Assembly: GCA_046760785.1 (NCBI GenBank)
Contig: JBHIET010000088.1
Coordinates: forward strand, 1-13,380
Direction of reading: 5' to 3'
From: JBHIET01 sp046760785
GTDB lineage: Bacteria > Chloroflexota > Anaerolineae > B4-G1
Length of the DNA stretch: 13,380 nucleotides
How positions within the stretch are numbered: the first letter of the stretch is position 1; every line of letters begins with the position of its first letter. A program made the translations under genes and the position numbers. The notes under the pieces are model-generated. The model was not told where the DNA came from. It saw nothing but the letters and a program-made list of their open reading frames with translations, and did not search any database. Positions 13,378-13,380 of the stretch are shown piece by piece.

Positions 13378-13380
13378 ATG

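Noticed and set aside
1..13380. CRISPR array, tRNA, rRNA or riboswitch
   Set aside because: No regularly spaced 25-40 bp repeats, no cloverleaf or rRNA signature and no recognisable riboswitch core were seen on either strand by eye.

Overview
The window spans a bacterial chromosomal replication origin. It holds dnaA (6369..7709), a cluster of DnaA boxes just downstream (7744..8003), a near-perfect parS site (12765..12780) about 4.8 kb further on, and a switch from C-rich to G-rich + strand on going from left to right. The DNA is GC-rich with strong sigma-70 type promoters. Families of 7-bp tandem repeats, 'Ctgagcctgtc(g/a)aaggg'-type dispersed repeats, YtrA-type GntR, slipin and YhfC proteins together suggest a Chloroflexota (Anaerolineae-like) genome or MAG. 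That placement is an inference from style, not proof.

Left arm (1..5947), all genes on +: intergenic inverted repeats, an MFS transporter, a frameshifted remnant of a small membrane protein, and a beta-propeller (TolB/PD40-like) lipoprotein. A good promoter (3560..3588) then precedes a tight three-gene operon. It encodes a 300-aa protein of the type sometimes annotated as quinate 5-dehydrogenase, a nucleotidyltransferase-fold protein and a PAP2 phosphatase.

Origin region (5948..8341): a 421-bp spacer with inverted repeats and a good promoter leads to dnaA. A 632-bp gene-free stretch follows, with at least six DnaA boxes and a GC-rich hairpin. dnaN does not follow dnaA. If forks leave from the DnaA boxes, dnaA and every gene to its left are transcribed head-on to the leftward fork.

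Right arm (8342..13380): a minus-strand pair (small helical protein, then a two-HKD phospholipase D-like lipoprotein) diverges from a plus-strand cluster driven by a fully consensus extended -10 promoter. That cluster is a GntR/YtrA regulator, a slipin/SPFH membrane protein, a protein resembling the tubby C-terminal/LURP-one fold, a degraded second copy of that protein's C-terminus, and a YhfC-family intramembrane protease. The GntR, SPFH, tubby-like and YhfC genes, with the divergent PLD, look like a membrane-maintenance or membrane-stress locus and are the best candidate here for an undescribed system. The parS site lies inside the last codons of the YhfC gene, next to a dispersed repeat and a heptad repeat. 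The window ends with an internally deleted IS transposase remnant.
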